Part shown: positions 17,676-26,058 of the stretch, in pieces
Layout: every line of letters begins with the position of its first letter
Position numbering within the stretch: position 1 is the stretch's first letter
From: DATARH01 sp963712835
GTDB lineage: Bacteria; Pseudomonadota; Alphaproteobacteria; ATCC43930; CGMCC-115725
Assembly (NCBI GenBank): GCA_963712835.1
Contig: CAVQJJ010000018.1
Span: forward strand, 72,241-136,240
Direction of reading: 5' to 3'
Length of the DNA stretch: 64,000 nucleotides
Notes under the pieces: model-generated
What the model saw: the letters and a program-made list of their open reading frames with translations, nothing else
Databases searched by the model: none
What the model was told of the DNA's origin: nothing
Position numbers and translations under genes: made by a program

Positions 17676-18895
17676 CCGGCCTCGTCGAGCCCATAGGCGG
17701 TGTGCAGCGCGCGCAGTGCCAGCTCGGTGTAGTCGGCGGCGATCAGCACGCTGACCTTGATCTCCGAGGTCGAGATCACCTGGATGTTGATGCCGCGATC
17801 CGCGAGCGTCTTGAACATCAGCTGCGCGACGCCGGCGTGGCTGCGCATCCCCGCACCGATGACGGAAATCTTGACGACGTTGGAATCCGGCTTCAGCGCC
17901 TTGTAGCCGAGCGTCTTGCGCTGCTCTTCGAGCACCGCGAGCGCGCGGTCGAGATCGGCCTGACCGACGGTAAAGGTCATGTCGGTCGTGGCGCCGTCGG
18001 CCGAGACGTTCTGCACGATCATGTCGACATTGATCGCGTTGTCGGCGAGCGGCCCGAACAGCGCCGCCGCGACGCCCGGCCGGTCGGCGACATGCTCGAC
18101 CGTGATCTTGGCCTCGTCGCGGCTATAGGCGATGCCGCTGACCACGCGATGTTCCACGATCTCGTCCTCATCGGTCACAAGGGTGCCCGGCGCGTCGGTA
18201 AAGCTCGACAGCACTTGCAGGCGCACCCGGTTGTTCATCGCCATCGCCACCGAGCGCGTCTCCAACACACGCGCGCCCTGCGAGGCCATCTCAAGCATTT
18301 CCTCAAACGCGATTCTATCGAGCTTCCTCGCTTTCGCAACGATGCGCGGATCGGCCGTGTAGATGCCGTCGACATCGGTGAAGATGTCGCAACGATCGGC
18401 CTTGAGCTCCGCCGCCAGCGCCACCGCCGAGGTATCCGACCCGCCGCGTCCCAAGGTGGTGATGCGGCCATCGGCGCCGATGCCCTGAAACCCCGCGACC
18501 ACCGCGACCTGCCCGGTGCCGAGCCGCCGCCCAAGTTCGCCGGTCTCAATTCGCTCGATGCGCGCCTTGCCGTGCGTGTCGTCGGTGCGGATCGGGATCT
18601 GCCAGCCGAGCCACGACCGAGCGTCGACGCCCATGTCCTGCAATGCCAATGCCATGAGACCGGCGGTGACCTGCTCGCCGCTGGCGACGATGGTGTCGTA
18701 CTCGCGCGTGTCGTGCAGCGGACTCATCGTCTGGGTCCAGTCGACAAGCTGGTTGGTCGTGCCGGCCATCGCCGAGACGACGACGACGACCTCGTTGCCG
18801 GCGTCCACCTCGCGCTTCACGTGCTTCGCTGCGTTGCGGATGCGATCGATATCCTTGACCGAGGTGCCGCCGAATTTTTGAACGATACGCGTCAT
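17672..18895 (-). CDS. lysC: Aspartate kinase
   Basis: This is a 407-residue monofunctional aspartokinase, the first step of lysine, threonine and methionine synthesis. Signatures are VQKFGGTSVKD at the start, GRGGSDTSAVALAA in the ATP/aspartate site and two C-terminal ACT domains (VKISVIGAGMRSHAGVAQ in the second) for feedback inhibition. ATG 18895 is preferred over the TTG at 18907; a purine run GAGAAGAG immediately precedes it. It is the first gene of the minus-strand run and is divergent from ubiG, with about 110 nt for promoters. Confidence 0.95.
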   Translation of the reverse strand: MTRIVQKFGGTSVKDIDRIRNAAKHVKREVDAGNEVVVVVSAMAGTTNQLVDWTQTMSPLHDTREYDTIVASGEQVTAGLMALALQDMGVDARSWLGWQIPIRTDDTHGKARIERIETGELGRRLGTGQVAVVAGFQGIGADGRITTLGRGGSDTSAVALAAELKADRCDIFTDVDGIYTADPRIVAKARKLDRIAFEEMLEMASQGARVLETRSVAMAMNNRVRLQVLSSFTDAPGTLVTDEDEIVEHRVVSGIAYSRDEAKITVEHVADRPGVAAALFGPLADNAINVDMIVQNVSADGATTDMTFTVGQADLDRALAVLEEQRKTLGYKALKPDSNVVKISVIGAGMRSHAGVAQLMFKTLADRGINIQVISTSEIKVSVLIAADYTELALRALHTAYGLDEAG

Positions 18896-19007
18896 CTCTT
18901 CTCGCAACAGCTTCCACGCGGTTTTATGCCGGCAATCCCCGCCGCATGACCCTTCGCATACTCTTTTGCGGCAGCGGGAGCCATATTGGCGACGTTAATA
19001 TGGTGAC

Positions 19008-19784
19008 ATGAAGCGAACCGGCGAGATCATCAAGCACTCCGGCGACCCGAGAATCGATCGAACGATCGACCCGGCCGAGGTCGCACGCTTTTCCGCGCAC
19101 GCCGCAAGTTGGTGGGACCCCGCCGGCAGCTTCCGGCCGCTGCACCGGCTCAACCCGGCGCGTCTCGCTTTCATCCGCGGCGCGCTCGACGCGCATTTCG
19201 GCCGCGACCCGCGCTCGCTGGCGCCGTTCGCCGGGTTGAGCCTGTGCGATATCGGCTGCGGCGGCGGGCTCATCGCCGAGCCGATGGCGCGCCTCGGCTT
19301 CGCGGTCACCGCGACCGACGCCGACAGCGACGCGATCGCCGTCGCCCGCGAGCATGCGGCGGCCGGCGGGCTCGAGATCGATTACCATAGCGAGACCGCC
19401 GAATCGTTGGCCGCCGACAAGCGGCAGTTCGACGTGGTGCTGGCGCTGGAAATCATCGAGCACGTCGCCGACCCGGACGCGCTGCTCGCCGCTTGCAGTG
19501 AGCTGATCAAGCCGGGCGGCGCGTTTATCGGCGCGACGCTCAACCGCACGCCGCAATCCTACGCGCTCGCGATTGTCGGCGCCGAGTACGTGATGCGCTG
19601 GCTGCCGCGCGGCACGCATGACTGGCGGCGTTTCCTGCGCCCATCGGAATTCGTGCTCGGGCTGCGCCGTGCCGGGTTGACGCCGACGCGCCTCAAAGGC
19701 CTGCGCTATCGGCCGCTCAGCGGCGACTGGGCGCAGACGGACGATCTGTCGATCAACTACCTGGTGATGGCGGTAAAACCGTGA
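19008..19784 (+). CDS. ubiG: Ubiquinone biosynthesis O-methyltransferase
   Basis: The 258-residue SAM-dependent methyltransferase carries the UbiG pattern: an N-terminal EVARFSAHAASWWDP, then FRPLHRLNPARLAFI, motif I LCDIGCGGGLIAEPMARLG, motif II VLALEIIEHVADP and the closing LSINYLVMAVKP. It performs the two O-methylation steps of ubiquinone synthesis at the membrane surface. It is divergent from lysC and ends 3 nt before the convergent DUF1178 gene. Confidence 0.95.
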   Translation: MKRTGEIIKHSGDPRIDRTIDPAEVARFSAHAASWWDPAGSFRPLHRLNPARLAFIRGALDAHFGRDPRSLAPFAGLSLCDIGCGGGLIAEPMARLGFAVTATDADSDAIAVAREHAAAGGLEIDYHSETAESLAADKRQFDVVLALEIIEHVADPDALLAACSELIKPGGAFIGATLNRTPQSYALAIVGAEYVMRWLPRGTHDWRRFLRPSEFVLGLRRAGLTPTRLKGLRYRPLSGDWAQTDDLSINYLVMAVKP

Positions 19785-19787
19785 GGC

Positions 19788-20198
19788 TCAGGCGTCGGGC
19801 GGCTGGATCCACGGGATGCGGCCGAATTCGATGCCTTCGTCGGCCAGCTCCTTTGACTCGGCATCGGTCGCCTCGCCGTAGATGCCGCGCGGGTCGACTT
19901 CGCGGTAGTGGATCTTGCGCGCTTCCTCGGCGAATTGCGGGCCGACATAATCGCAGTTCTGCTCGACCTGTTTGCGCATCTGCACCAGCATCTGCCGCAT
20001 CTGCGCCGGCGAGATCGGCGGCCCGGCCTCCCGCGAGCGGCCGATGCTCGGCGCCATGAGTGCTTTCTCGACATGGGTATCGCCGCATTCGGGGCAGGCG
20101 ATCTCGCTCGCCCGCAACTGCGCCTCGTAGCCCTCGCCGCTGCGAAACCAGGCCTCGAACTCATGGCCTTCCCGGCAGCGCAGAGAAAACCGGATCAT
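19788..20198 (-). CDS. DUF1178 family zinc-ribbon-like protein
   Basis: The 136-residue protein begins MIRFSLRCREGHEFEAWF and has a CPECG motif near residue 35, the hallmark of DUF1178. CREGH supplies the other potential metal ligands. The C-terminus REVDPRGIYGEATDAE is also characteristic. The function is unknown; a small zinc-binding protein is likely. DUF1178 genes often sit near grx, nitrilase-family and ubiG genes in alphaproteobacteria, as here. Only the broken Uma2 gene interrupts this neighbourhood. Confidence 0.88.
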   Translation of the reverse strand: MIRFSLRCREGHEFEAWFRSGEGYEAQLRASEIACPECGDTHVEKALMAPSIGRSREAGPPISPAQMRQMLVQMRKQVEQNCDYVGPQFAEEARKIHYREVDPRGIYGEATDAESKELADEGIEFGRIPWIQPPDA

Positions 20199-20351
20199 CG
20201 ATGCGACCTCCTAACTCTTCCATCTATATAGCGCGGCGGAAGAATTTGGCAATCGTGGGCCCGCAGTGCTAACGAGCGATAAAAGCGGGCTGCTTCGATC
20301 GGTGCCATGGGGCCGTCGCTCAGCTTCCCGCTTTCGGATAAGCTAACCCCC

Positions 20352-20944
20352 ATGACCAGCGCCGCCGAAAGCTGATGTCGCTCGACGAGTTCCTCGCCTG
20401 GGAACGCGAGCAGCCCGAACGATATGAATTCGATGGGCTCGTCGCCCGCATGATGACCGGCGGCTCGCTCGATCATTCGACGATAGCCTCGAACCTGTGG
20501 ACTACGCTTCGGGAAGAACTTCGCGGCACGGGATGCATGCCGTTTCGCGGTGACGCCAAAAGTCGTCGCCAACCGCAACGTGCGCTATCCCGATTTGTCG
20601 ATCACTTGCAGCCAGACAAGCGGCAGCGACGATATCGTCCCCGCCCCGGTCGTGATCGTCGAAATCCTGTCACCGAGCAGCGAGCGCGAAGATAGGGGCC
20701 GCAAGAATTCGATTACTTCGCCACACCGTCGATCGGCCAATACGCGATCATCGAGCAGGACGAGCGGCGGGTTGAGCTCTACACCCGCACCGAGACCGCC
20801 TGGATCGACGAAATCATCACCGGCGACGCGGTGCTTAACCTCTCGGCAATCGGCGTCGATATTCCGCTCGATGCAATCTACGAAGACACCGAACTTGACG
20901 CTACTCGGCAGCCAGCGGGCGAGAGACCAGCTCCGGCGGCGTGA
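20352..20944 (+). pseudogene. Uma2-family (DUF820) endonuclease-like gene, multiple frameshifts
   Basis: Three frames together give one Uma2 protein: MSLDEFLAWEREQPERYEF and MMTGGSLDHSTIASNLW (from 20375), then VVANRNVRYPDLSITC and VIVEILSPSSERED, then EFDYFATPSIGQYAIIEQD ending at TGA 20944. The N-terminal MTSAAE at 20352 is out of frame with the rest as well. Uma2 proteins have a PD-(D/E)xK nuclease-like fold and unknown biology. Three separate lesions mean this copy is dead. Its 3' end overlaps the end of the nitrilase-family gene on the other strand by 44 nt. Confidence 0.75.
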
Positions 20945-21779
20945 AGTCGCGGTCGTGCTGCAGTGACGGCAACCCGCCGCGCACCTTAGCGACCCGGCTC
21001 GGGTCGATTTTGGCGGTGATGACGCCGACGGCCTCGCCGCCTTCGGCCAGCACCTCGCCCCACGGGTCGACAATCAGCGAGTGGCCGTAGCTCTTGCGCC
21101 CGGCGGTGTGCTCGCCGGTCTGCGCCGGGGCGAACAGGAAGGCGCCGTTCTCGATCGCCCGCGAGCGCAAGAGCACCTCCCAGTGCGCCTTGCCGGTCGG
21201 CACGGTAAAGACCGACGGCACCGAGAGGAAATCCGCTCCCGCCTGCGCCAGCGTTCGGTAAAGTTGCGGGAAGCGCACATCGTAGCACACGGTCATGCCG
21301 AGCCGGCCCCACGGCGTCTCGGCGATCACGGTGCGATGACCCGGCCGATAGGCGTTGCTTTCGCGGATGCTTTCGCCGTTCGGCAGGTCGATGTCGAAAA
21401 GGTGAATCTTGTCGTATTTGGCGACGATGCCGCCTTGCGCGTCGAGCAGGAACGAGCGGTTGGCGAGCCGCGCTTCACCCGGGTCGGCGTCGGGTTCTCC
21501 AGTTGGGTCGATGACCAGCGAACCAACGAGGATCCACGCCCCGGTCTCGCGCGCCAGCCCGCGCATCGCCGCGAGAAACGGGTCGTCGGCCTCGCGCCGC
21601 GCCTTGTCGCGCCGCTTTTGGCCGCTTTCGATAAAATTGCTGGCCTCCGGCGTGGTGATGAAATCGGCGCGCGCGTCGCGCGCCCGGCGGATCAGATCGG
21701 AGACGACCGCGATATTGGGCTCGGGGTCCGGCCCGGCGGTGAACTGAACGCAAGCGACGGTGAAGGGCTGGCCGGCCAT
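20901..21779 (-). CDS. Carbon-nitrogen hydrolase (Nit1/NIT-type nitrilase superfamily)
   Basis: The protein has the Glu-Lys-Cys layout of the nitrilase superfamily: TTPEASNF with the catalytic Glu, YDKIHLFDID with the Lys, and MTVCYDVRFPQLYR with the Cys. The KIHLFDID and DVRFP variants match the Nit1-like group that hydrolyses deaminated glutathione (repair amidase). ATG 21779 begins 1 nt after the glutaredoxin stop; the TTG at 21788 overlaps it. The grxC-nit order fits a shared glutathione theme. Confidence 0.9.
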   Translation of the reverse strand: MAGQPFTVACVQFTAGPDPEPNIAVVSDLIRRARDARADFITTPEASNFIESGQKRRDKARREADDPFLAAMRGLARETGAWILVGSLVIDPTGEPDADPGEARLANRSFLLDAQGGIVAKYDKIHLFDIDLPNGESIRESNAYRPGHRTVIAETPWGRLGMTVCYDVRFPQLYRTLAQAGADFLSVPSVFTVPTGKAHWEVLLRSRAIENGAFLFAPAQTGEHTAGRKSYGHSLIVDPWGEVLAEGGEAVGVITAKIDPSRVAKVRGGLPSLQHDRDFTPPELVSRPLAAE

Positions 21780-21780
21780 G

Positions 21781-22041
21781 TCATGCAAGCCCGAGTTTGG
21801 GGTCGAGCCGGCCGGCGCGCTCCAGCGCCATCATGTCGTCGCAGCCGCCGATATGCTCGCCGTCGATGAAGATTTGCGGGACGGTGCGGCCGCCATGCGA
21901 ACGCTCGACCATCTCGGTGCGGCGCCCCGGCTCCTCGTCGAGGCTGATCTCGTGATAGGCGACACCCTTCTTTTCCAGCAGCGACTTGGCGCGCGCGCAA
22001 TAGGGGCACCACATCGTCGTGTAGATATCGACCTCGGCCAT
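21781..22041 (-). CDS. grxC: Glutaredoxin 3
   Basis: This 86-residue glutaredoxin has the dithiol site Cys12-Pro-Tyr-Cys15 and the downstream TVPQIFIDGEHIGGCDD with the cis-proline and GG glutathione-binding loop. It is a cytosolic disulfide reductase using glutathione. The frame is open to 22077, but ATG 22041 gives the standard length and begins right at the first beta-strand. It lies between comF and the nitrilase-family gene on the same strand. Confidence 0.95.
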   Translation of the reverse strand: MAEVDIYTTMWCPYCARAKSLLEKKGVAYHEISLDEEPGRRTEMVERSHGGRTVPQIFIDGEHIGGCDDMMALERAGRLDPKLGLA

Positions 22042-22152
22042 CGTGCTTTTGTCTCCCGCGCGAACGTTCCCTGACATATGGCCCTAAACTCATTCGCCTG
22101 CAATTTCCGCGGTCATCGAGGGCTGCAGAGGCGACAGGGCTAATCCAACCCA

Positions 22153-22911
22153 TCAGGCGCCGGCCTTGACCGCCCGTGCCAGCACCAGCACTCCGACATA
22201 CGCCGCTCCGCCGCGGCGGAGCACCCGCGCGCATTCCTCGGCGGTCGCGCCGGTGGTCAGCACGTCGTCGATCAGCACGACGCGCCGGCCCTTGACGCTG
22301 CGCCCGCGCCGCAGCGCAAAGGCGCCGCGCACGTTGCGCGCCCGCGCCAGCGGCCCCATCGTCCCTTGCGACGGCGTGCGCCGGCGGCGCACCAGCCAGT
22401 CGGCCGCGACCGGCGGGCCGCCGGCGCCATGGATCGCCCGCGCGAGCAGCGCCGACTGATTGAAGCGACGGCCGAGCAGCCGCGTCCAGTGCAGCGGCAC
22501 CGGCATCAACAAATCCGCATCGGCGAGCACCTCGCCGCCCGCGCGCTGCATCCAGCGCCCGAACGCGCCGGCGAGGTGCGTCTGGTCGCCATGCTTCAGC
22601 CGCAACACGAGGCCGCGACTGTTCTTGTCGTAGCGCAGCACCGAGCGCGCCCGATCCCAGCTCGGCTGCTGGCGAGCGCAGTCGCCGCAAATCGCGCCCT
22701 CGCCCATCGGATGCGGAAACGGCAAGCCGCAAACCGCGCACCACGGCGGCGCGAAGAAATTCATCCCGGCCCAGCACGAGCCGCACAGCGCGTCGATCTC
22801 GTCGACCGTCGCGCCGCAACCGAGGCAGCGCGGCGGTAGCACGCCGTCGACCACGGCGCGGCCGAGCCGTCGCAAAGCGCTGGGAAGGGTTGCGGCAAGC
22901 TGCATCGGCAC
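22153..22911 (-). CDS. comF: ComF family phosphoribosyltransferase-like protein
   Basis: The 252-residue protein has an N-terminal zinc-ribbon with paired cysteines (CLGCG, CGSC, CAVCG, CGDC) and a C-terminal type I PRTase fold with the PRPP loop VVLIDDVLTTGATAEE. FNQSALLARAI and R-rich RRTPSQG are typical of ComF. It is linked to DNA uptake and recombination in other bacteria; here only the family is certain. It is divergent from the methyltransferase, with 40 nt between starts. Confidence 0.92.
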   Translation of the reverse strand: MPMQLAATLPSALRRLGRAVVDGVLPPRCLGCGATVDEIDALCGSCWAGMNFFAPPWCAVCGLPFPHPMGEGAICGDCARQQPSWDRARSVLRYDKNSRGLVLRLKHGDQTHLAGAFGRWMQRAGGEVLADADLLMPVPLHWTRLLGRRFNQSALLARAIHGAGGPPVAADWLVRRRRTPSQGTMGPLARARNVRGAFALRRGRSVKGRRVVLIDDVLTTGATAEECARVLRRGGAAYVGVLVLARAVKAGA

Positions 22912-22951
22912 CCATCATCGAAGCGCCGCGCCCCGCGTCAAGCCGCAACCG

Positions 22952-23806
22952 ATGGACGAAACGACCGCCTTGCTGTTCGACCGCCGCGCCTGGCGCCTGC
23001 ATCGCGACCGCGCGGCGCGGGTTCCCGGCGGCGGAACCGATTTCCTGCATATCGAGGTCGCCGAGCGACTGGTCGATCGGCTCGACCTGGTCAGCCGCGA
23101 CTTTGCCGCGATCCTCGATCTGGGCGCACGTGACGGCGCGCTGTCCCGGCTGCTCGCCGGGCGTAAGGGCGCGAGCCTGGTTGTCACCGCCGAGCCCTCG
23201 GCGTGGCTGCTTGCGGGCGCGCCGGGCCCGCGCGTCCGCGCCGATCCCGAGCTGATCCCGTTTCGCGATGCGAGCTTCGATCTCGTCGCCAGTTGCCTGG
23301 CGCTGCACTGGTGCGCCGACCTCCCCGGGGCGCTGGTGCAAATCCGCCGCGCGCTCAAGCCCGACGGGCTGCTGCTCGCGGCGCTCTTCGGCGGCAACAC
23401 GCTGGTCGAGTTGCGCACCGCGCTGTTCGAGGCTGAGCTCGCCGAGGACGGCGGGGTCAGCCCGCGCGTCTCGCCGACGGTCGAGCTGAGCGACGCGGCG
23501 GGCTTGCTGCAGCGCGCTGGGTTCGCCATGCCGGTGGCCGACAGCGAGACGATCGCCGTCACCTATCCCGACATCCTGGCGCTGATGCGCGACCTGCGCG
23601 GCATGGGCGAGACCAACGCGCTCGCCGCCCGCCGCCAGTTCCTCAGCCGCGCCACACTCGGCCGCGCCGGCACGATCTACGCCGAGCGCTTCGGCACAGG
23701 CGACGGACGGATCAAGGCGACATTCGAGGTGCTGTTTCTTACCGCTTGGGCGCCTCATCCCAGCCACGCGACGCCGCGCCCCGGCCCGCGCCGGCGGATC
23801 GCCTAA
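22952..23806 (+). CDS. SAM-dependent methyltransferase, BioC/NDUFAF5-like
   Basis: The 284-residue class I methyltransferase has motif I ILDLGARDGALSRLLA, the segment FDLVASCLALHWCADLPGAL and the NDUFAF5/BioC-type stretch LFGGNTLVELRTAL. The N-terminal LFDRRAWRLHRDRAA matches the alphaproteobacterial group related to mitochondrial NDUFAF5, which hydroxylates a complex I subunit, and to BioC of biotin synthesis. No bio genes are nearby, so the complex I-linked role is somewhat favoured (inference). It is next to comF in a divergent pair. Confidence 0.8.
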   Translation: MDETTALLFDRRAWRLHRDRAARVPGGGTDFLHIEVAERLVDRLDLVSRDFAAILDLGARDGALSRLLAGRKGASLVVTAEPSAWLLAGAPGPRVRADPELIPFRDASFDLVASCLALHWCADLPGALVQIRRALKPDGLLLAALFGGNTLVELRTALFEAELAEDGGVSPRVSPTVELSDAAGLLQRAGFAMPVADSETIAVTYPDILALMRDLRGMGETNALAARRQFLSRATLGRAGTIYAERFGTGDGRIKATFEVLFLTAWAPHPSHATPRPGPRRRIA

Positions 23807-23911
23807 CGCCAGCAGCCACCGGCGGATATACCAGACCGCCAGTTGGAGCAGCAAAATGTTGATGCGTCGTATGACCATTGGCGTTCAGGTCGCGAGTTTT
23901 GTGCGGCGACA

Positions 23912-23960
23912 GGCATATAGATAACGCAATTTTCTATTTTGTCAAGAACAAAATAAGAAC
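23912..23960 (-). promoter_or_regulatory. LexA (SOS) box with sigma-70 promoter reading leftward
   Basis: On the minus strand, GTTC-N7-GTTC (23960-23946) is the alphaproteobacterial LexA site. It abuts a -35 TTGACA (23943-23938) and, 16 nt on, a -10-like TATCTA in an AT-rich patch. Transcription would run leftward from about 23915. Both annotated neighbours end here convergently, so the promoter has no known gene. The first ATG downstream, at 23878, opens with a hydrophobic stretch (INILLLQLAVWYIRRWLLAL) but has no clear ribosome site and no nearby stop. Confidence 0.65.
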
Positions 23961-24023
23961 ATTAATGACGCGGCTATCGGCCCGGCGTGCCTGACGGCGC
24001 AATCTCCGACCTCAGCCCCTCCC

Positions 24024-24464
24024 CTACAACAGATCGCGCAGCATCGCGACGAGCGGCTTGTCGGCAGGGGGCATGGGGTATTCGGAAAGCTGCGCCGGGC
24101 GCACCCATTTGAGCGTCTGCCCTTCTCGTGCGGTCGCGATGCCCTGCCATTTGCGGCAGACGTAAAGCGGCATCAGCAGGTGGAAAGTCTCGTAGGCGTG
24201 CGAAGCGAAAGTGAACGGCGCGAGGCAGCTTTCATGCGTGCTGATGCCGATCTCCTCGTCGAGCTCGCGGATCAGCGCCGCTTCCGGCGTTTCGCCCGAT
24301 TGCACCTTGCCGCCGGGAAATTCCCAGAGGCCGGCGAGGTGCTTCCCCTCCGGCCGCTGGGCGAGCAGCACGCGGCCGTCGACATCGATCAGCACGACCG
24401 CCGCGACGAGAACGATGGGTTTTTCGGGGGGCTTAGCTGCGGTAGCTGCCATTGATGTCGACAT
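24024..24464 (-). CDS. mutT: 8-oxo-dGTP diphosphatase, Nudix family
   Basis: The 146-residue protein has a complete Nudix box at 51-74 (GGKVQSGETPEAALIRELDE and then EIGI) preceded by LAGLWEFP, the MutT pattern. It removes oxidised dGTP from the nucleotide pool. The first ATG (24464) lies inside the argJ 3' end; ATG 24452 is an alternative, and both overlap argJ by 20-32 nt. The argJ-mutT order is common in alphaproteobacteria, where it follows secA-argJ. Confidence 0.93.
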   Translation of the reverse strand: MSTSMAATAAKPPEKPIVLVAAVVLIDVDGRVLLAQRPEGKHLAGLWEFPGGKVQSGETPEAALIRELDEEIGISTHESCLAPFTFASHAYETFHLLMPLYVCRKWQGIATAREGQTLKWVRPAQLSEYPMPPADKPLVAMLRDLL

Positions 24465-25659
24465 AGCCGTGCGTCAGATCGCAGGTCCATACCGTCGCCT
24501 TGCCCGGGCCGAGGCCGATATCGACCGCGATATGGATTTCCAGCCCTTTCATGTGCTCGGCGACCGGGCCTTCATTGTAGTTGGGCACCGGGCCGCCATC
24601 CGCGGTGATCTGGGTGCCGCCGACCGCGATGCCAAGCGTGTTGCGGTCGGCCTTCTCGCCCGACTTGCCGACCGCCATGACGATGCGGCCCCAATTGGCG
24701 TCGCCCGCGGCGAGCGCGGTCTTGACCAGCGGCGAGTTGCCGATCGAAAGGCCGATCGCCCGCGCGGCGCGATCATTCGCGGCGCCGGTCACGTCGATCG
24801 TGACGAATTTCCCGGCACCCTCGCCGTCGCGCGCGATCTGCTTGGCGAGGTCGACCATCACGCCGCGGAACGCCGCGCGGAACCCGGCGAGGCGCGGGTC
24901 GCCCGCATCGGAAATCGCGGCGTGCTTTGCCTGCTGGGTCGCGCAGAGCAGCACGGTGTCGCTGGTCGAGGTATCGCCATCGACGGTCATGCAGTTGAAC
25001 GACACTTCGGTGGCTTCGCTGAGCAGCGTCTGCAGCACTGGAGCGGGTAGCGAGGCATCGGTGAAAACATAGCCGAGCATCGTCGCCATGTTCGGCGCGA
25101 TCATCCCCGACCCCTTGCAGAAGCCGTTGATCCGCACCTCCGTCCCGTCGATCGAGGCGGTCGCGGTCGCGCCCTTGGGGAAGGTATCGGTGGTCATGAT
25201 GGCGCGCGCCGCCTTCTCCCAGGCGGCGGCATCGAGCAATGGCACGATATGCGGCAGCGCCGCGCTGATCCGATCGACCGGCGGCGGCTCACCGATCACC
25301 CCGGTCGACGAGAGATAGACCTCTTGCGGGTCGCAGGCGAAGAGCCGCGCCGCGGTCGCCGCGGTGCTCTCGCAGACCTGCCAGCCGGCGCGGCCGGTGA
25401 AGACATTGGCGTTGCCGGAGTTGACGACGATCGCCCGCGCCTTGCCGCGCGGCAGGCATTGCTGGCACCAGATCACCGGCTGGCCGGGCATCGTCGATTG
25501 GGTGAAGACGCCGGCAACGCTGCTTCCCGGCACCAGCTCGGCGACCATCACGTCGTCGCGGCCCTGGTAACGGATGCCCGCGGCGTAAGACGCGAGGCGC
25601 ACGCCGGCGATCGGCGACAGGGCGGGAAACGCGACGGCAAGCGGCGAAACAGCGGGCAT
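24433..25659 (-). CDS. argJ: Bifunctional glutamate N-acetyltransferase/ornithine acetyltransferase
   Basis: This 408-residue protein is ArgJ, which recycles the acetyl group in arginine biosynthesis. It shows VVNSGNANVFTGRAG, the oxyanion-hole STGVIGE region, and KGSGMIAPNMATMLGY containing the autocleavage site before Thr193. The start is ATG 25659 rather than the frame's upper end at 25713, because AAGGGAGA lies 7 nt upstream of it. A hairpin with a T-run lies 55 nt upstream of this start. Confidence 0.96.
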   Translation of the reverse strand: MPAVSPLAVAFPALSPIAGVRLASYAAGIRYQGRDDVMVAELVPGSSVAGVFTQSTMPGQPVIWCQQCLPRGKARAIVVNSGNANVFTGRAGWQVCESTAATAARLFACDPQEVYLSSTGVIGEPPPVDRISAALPHIVPLLDAAAWEKAARAIMTTDTFPKGATATASIDGTEVRINGFCKGSGMIAPNMATMLGYVFTDASLPAPVLQTLLSEATEVSFNCMTVDGDTSTSDTVLLCATQQAKHAAISDAGDPRLAGFRAAFRGVMVDLAKQIARDGEGAGKFVTIDVTGAANDRAARAIGLSIGNSPLVKTALAAGDANWGRIVMAVGKSGEKADRNTLGIAVGGTQITADGGPVPNYNEGPVAEHMKGLEIHIAVDIGLGPGKATVWTCDLTHGYVDINGSYRS

Positions 25660-25713
25660 CGGATAATCTCCCTTTGGCGTGGCAAGATAGGCGTGTTTCG
25701 GATGAGCGGGCAC

Positions 25714-25737
25714 AAAAAAGCCGCCGGTATCGGCGGC
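25714..25737 (-). terminator. Intrinsic terminator or leader attenuator upstream of argJ
   Basis: On the minus strand, a 7-bp GCCGCCG/CGGCGGC stem with a 4-nt loop is followed by six T residues. It stops transcripts coming from the secA-argJ intergenic region before they reach argJ. No gene is recognised upstream, so it either ends a lost or short transcript or attenuates argJ. Confidence 0.7.
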
Positions 25738-26058
25738 GGCGGTTGGGGTTTGCGGCTATCGGAACCGGACGGGAGCTGCCTCCTATCGTTGCCGGTTCGC
25801 CGAGCGCGCGTGTTCTCCCGCACCGCCAGGAAGGCGGCGGTGTCGCAGGCGAATCAGCGCGGCGGCATTGCTCATGGAACACGCTATAGCGGAAAACGTT
25901 GTTCGCGCAAAGATGCGAGCTGACGAAACGCCCTGACGAGCCTTGCGGTTGGCCGGCCTGCGACAAGCGCGTTTAATTGACACTCCGGCCGCGCCAACCT
26001 ACATCTGAGCCGTCGCCGTGCGCTCCGTAACCGCCCCTTTCCCGCCATCGAGGTCCTC
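25738..26058. other. Gene-free stretch between argJ and secA
   Basis: No protein in either strand resembles a known family, and the short frames here are Arg-rich. The region should hold the secA promoter (rightward) and the transcript start that feeds the leftward terminator at 25714-25737. I saw no clear -35/-10 pair. Confidence 0.4.

Noticed and set aside
21692..23878. A 728-residue leftward frame starting at the orphan SOS promoter
   Set aside because: Beyond its first 30 residues it runs antisense to the methyltransferase gene and out of frame through comF and grxC. Only the short start is considered.
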